A stretch of DNA of 64,000 nucleotides from assembly GCF_010723305.1 (NCBI RefSeq), contig NZ_BLKW01000002.1:372001-436000 (forward strand). The letters are read 5' to 3'. The stretch comes from Mycobacterium botniense. GTDB lineage: Bacteria; Actinomycetota; Actinomycetes; Mycobacteriales; Mycobacteriaceae. Positions within the stretch are counted from its first letter, which is position 1. Every line of letters begins with the position of its first letter. The notes below the pieces were generated by a model. It had not been told where the DNA came from and did no database searches. It saw only the letters and a list, made by a program, of their open reading frames with translations. Shown one piece after another: positions 63,245 through 64,000 of this stretch. The translations under genes were made by a program, and so were the position numbers.

Positions 63245-63550
63245 CTACTGGATGTTGACGTCGACGCTGGCCGGCAAGTCGATGCGCATCAGCGCGTCAA
63301 CCGTCTTGGGTGTCGGGTCGAGGATGTCGATCAGCCGCTTGTGGGTGCGCATTTCGAAGTGCTCTCGCGAGTCCTTGTATTTGTGCGGGGAGCGGATCAC
63401 GCAGTACACGTTTTTTTCGGTCGGCAGCGGCACCGGGCCGACCACGCTGGCGCCCGTGCGCACGACAGTCTCCACGATCTTGCGCGCCGATGCGTCAATC
63501 GCCTCGTGGTCGTAGGCCTTGAGCCTGATGCGGATCTTCTGTCCCGCCAC
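63245..63550 (-). CDS. rpsJ: 30S ribosomal protein S10
   Basis: 101 residues from [19 protein letters not shown] to the end, with [21 protein letters not shown]10 is a head protein and also the NusE partner in antitermination. First gene of the S10 operon, with GGAAAG 6 nt before the ATG. Confidence 0.98.
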   Translation of the reverse strand: MAGQKIRIRLKAYDHEAIDASARKIVETVVRTGASVVGPVPLPTEKNVYCVIRSPHKYKDSREHFEMRTHKRLIDILDPTPKTVDALMRIDLPASVDVNIQ

Positions 63551-64000
63551 GCTTTCCTACCTCGCTCCTGCCTGGGTTCGGTGTCCGGTCGCCCACCCCG
63601 GGCAGCGGGGTGCCGAGCTGGACGTCGTGCCACTATTTACCTGTCCTGGTGCACCGGTCCCGCGGCCGGGTGTGTCACCCGCGTGCAGCCTCATCCGCGG
63701 CCGAAATTCATCGCGCTTCGAGGATGGGACCGGACGCGCCCGTGCGGGCGCCGGTCGTATGCCCGACCAGGTGCAAACCCGGCGCAAGGCAACCTGAACA
63801 GTATGCCCTAGATCATGGTATCGGCCAAATCTCCGGCCCGCGCAGACGGCTATGGCTCGCCCCGATGGCGCCGGGCATGGCGTGCTGGCTGTCGGACTCC
63901 GCACTAGGGTGCGTCGGTATGGCCGGCTCAACCAGCGCCGATGCGGCCAGCATGGGATGCGCGGCCACCGCACGGCTGACCCGGCGACACCAGCCCGTTC
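63551..64000. other. 450-bp region upstream of rpsJ: S10 leader and edge of an unidentified gene
   Basis: The minus strand carries a leader of about 240 nt with the candidate promoter noted below. Frames inside it have no family resemblance. On the plus strand an ATG at 63919 opens a frame of 27 codons (MAGSTSADAASMGCAATARL in part) to the right edge, perhaps the start of a gene, but too short to name. Confidence 0.4.
63800..63828 (-). promoter_or_regulatory. Candidate sigma-A promoter of the S10 operon
   Basis: Minus-strand TTGGCC (63823-63828) and CATACT (63800-63805) with a 17-bp spacer. The arrangement parallels the candidate spc promoter (TTGGCG-17-TAGACT). Predicted leader before rpsJ about 245 nt. 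Confidence 0.4.

Noticed and set aside
63557..63973. 138-codon minus-strand frame upstream of rpsJ
   Set aside because: Arg/Pro-rich shadow without a ribosome-binding site; overlaps the likely promoter and leader of the S10 operon.

Overview
The window is a high-GC actinobacterial chromosome segment from a Mycobacterium, most likely a slow grower outside the M. tuberculosis complex. The grounds are an ESX-4 locus, mycobacterial gene order around rmlB/rmlC, mmsA-fadE9-mmsB, secY-adk-mapA and sppA, F420-dependent oxidoreductases, LCM-type methyltransferases, and PGRS glycine-repeat proteins. No tRNA, rRNA, insertion sequence or CRISPR array was seen.

Layout, left to right. 1-8.1 kb: ESX-4 core genes eccC4 (cut by the left edge), eccD4, mycP4 and eccB4, then two cutinase-like secreted hydrolases. 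8.1-12.7 kb (minus strand): the alpha operon infA-rpmJ-rpsM-rpsK-rpsD-rpoA-rplQ-truA. 13-16.5 kb: a tandem pair of F420-type oxidoreductases and the dTDP-rhamnose genes rmlB and rmlC. 16.5-19.1 kb: two divergent aldo/keto reductases around a 745-bp region with two arrays of 11-bp iterons. 19.2-22.8 kb: mmsA-fadE9-mmsB for valine/isobutyrate catabolism. 22.8-26.4 kb: a degenerate HAD protein, a soluble NarL-type two-component pair and a MarR regulator. 26.7-29.3 kb: secY-adk-mapA (minus). 29.5-36.5 kb: two methyltransferases, xylB, serA2-fucA, a zinc dehydrogenase and an SDR. 36.7-41.0 kb: a Tat-signal small subunit followed by two tandemly duplicated GMC flavoproteins. 41.2-45.7 kb: two PGRS proteins that carry a Sec-type leader instead of a PE domain, the first frameshifted. 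45.8-49.6 kb: a third methyltransferase, sppA and an LLM oxidoreductase. 49.6-53.9 kb (minus): spc operon rplN to rplO. 54.5-57.8 kb: an arylsulfatase and its formylglycine-generating enzyme, lodged between the spc and S10 operons. 58-63.6 kb (minus): S10 operon rpsJ to rpsQ.

The S10, spc, secY and alpha operons all lie on the minus strand in the classical bacterial order, but each junction is interrupted by accessory genes. In M. tuberculosis (from memory) the alpha operon and ESX-4 lie megabases away from S10-spc, so the rmlC/aldo-keto reductase/mmsA junction here corresponds to a rearrangement point. The most unusual content is the Tat/GMC module, where one copy has lost a catalytic-type Asn, the PE-less PGRS pair, and several short tandem-repeat arrays in promoter regions.
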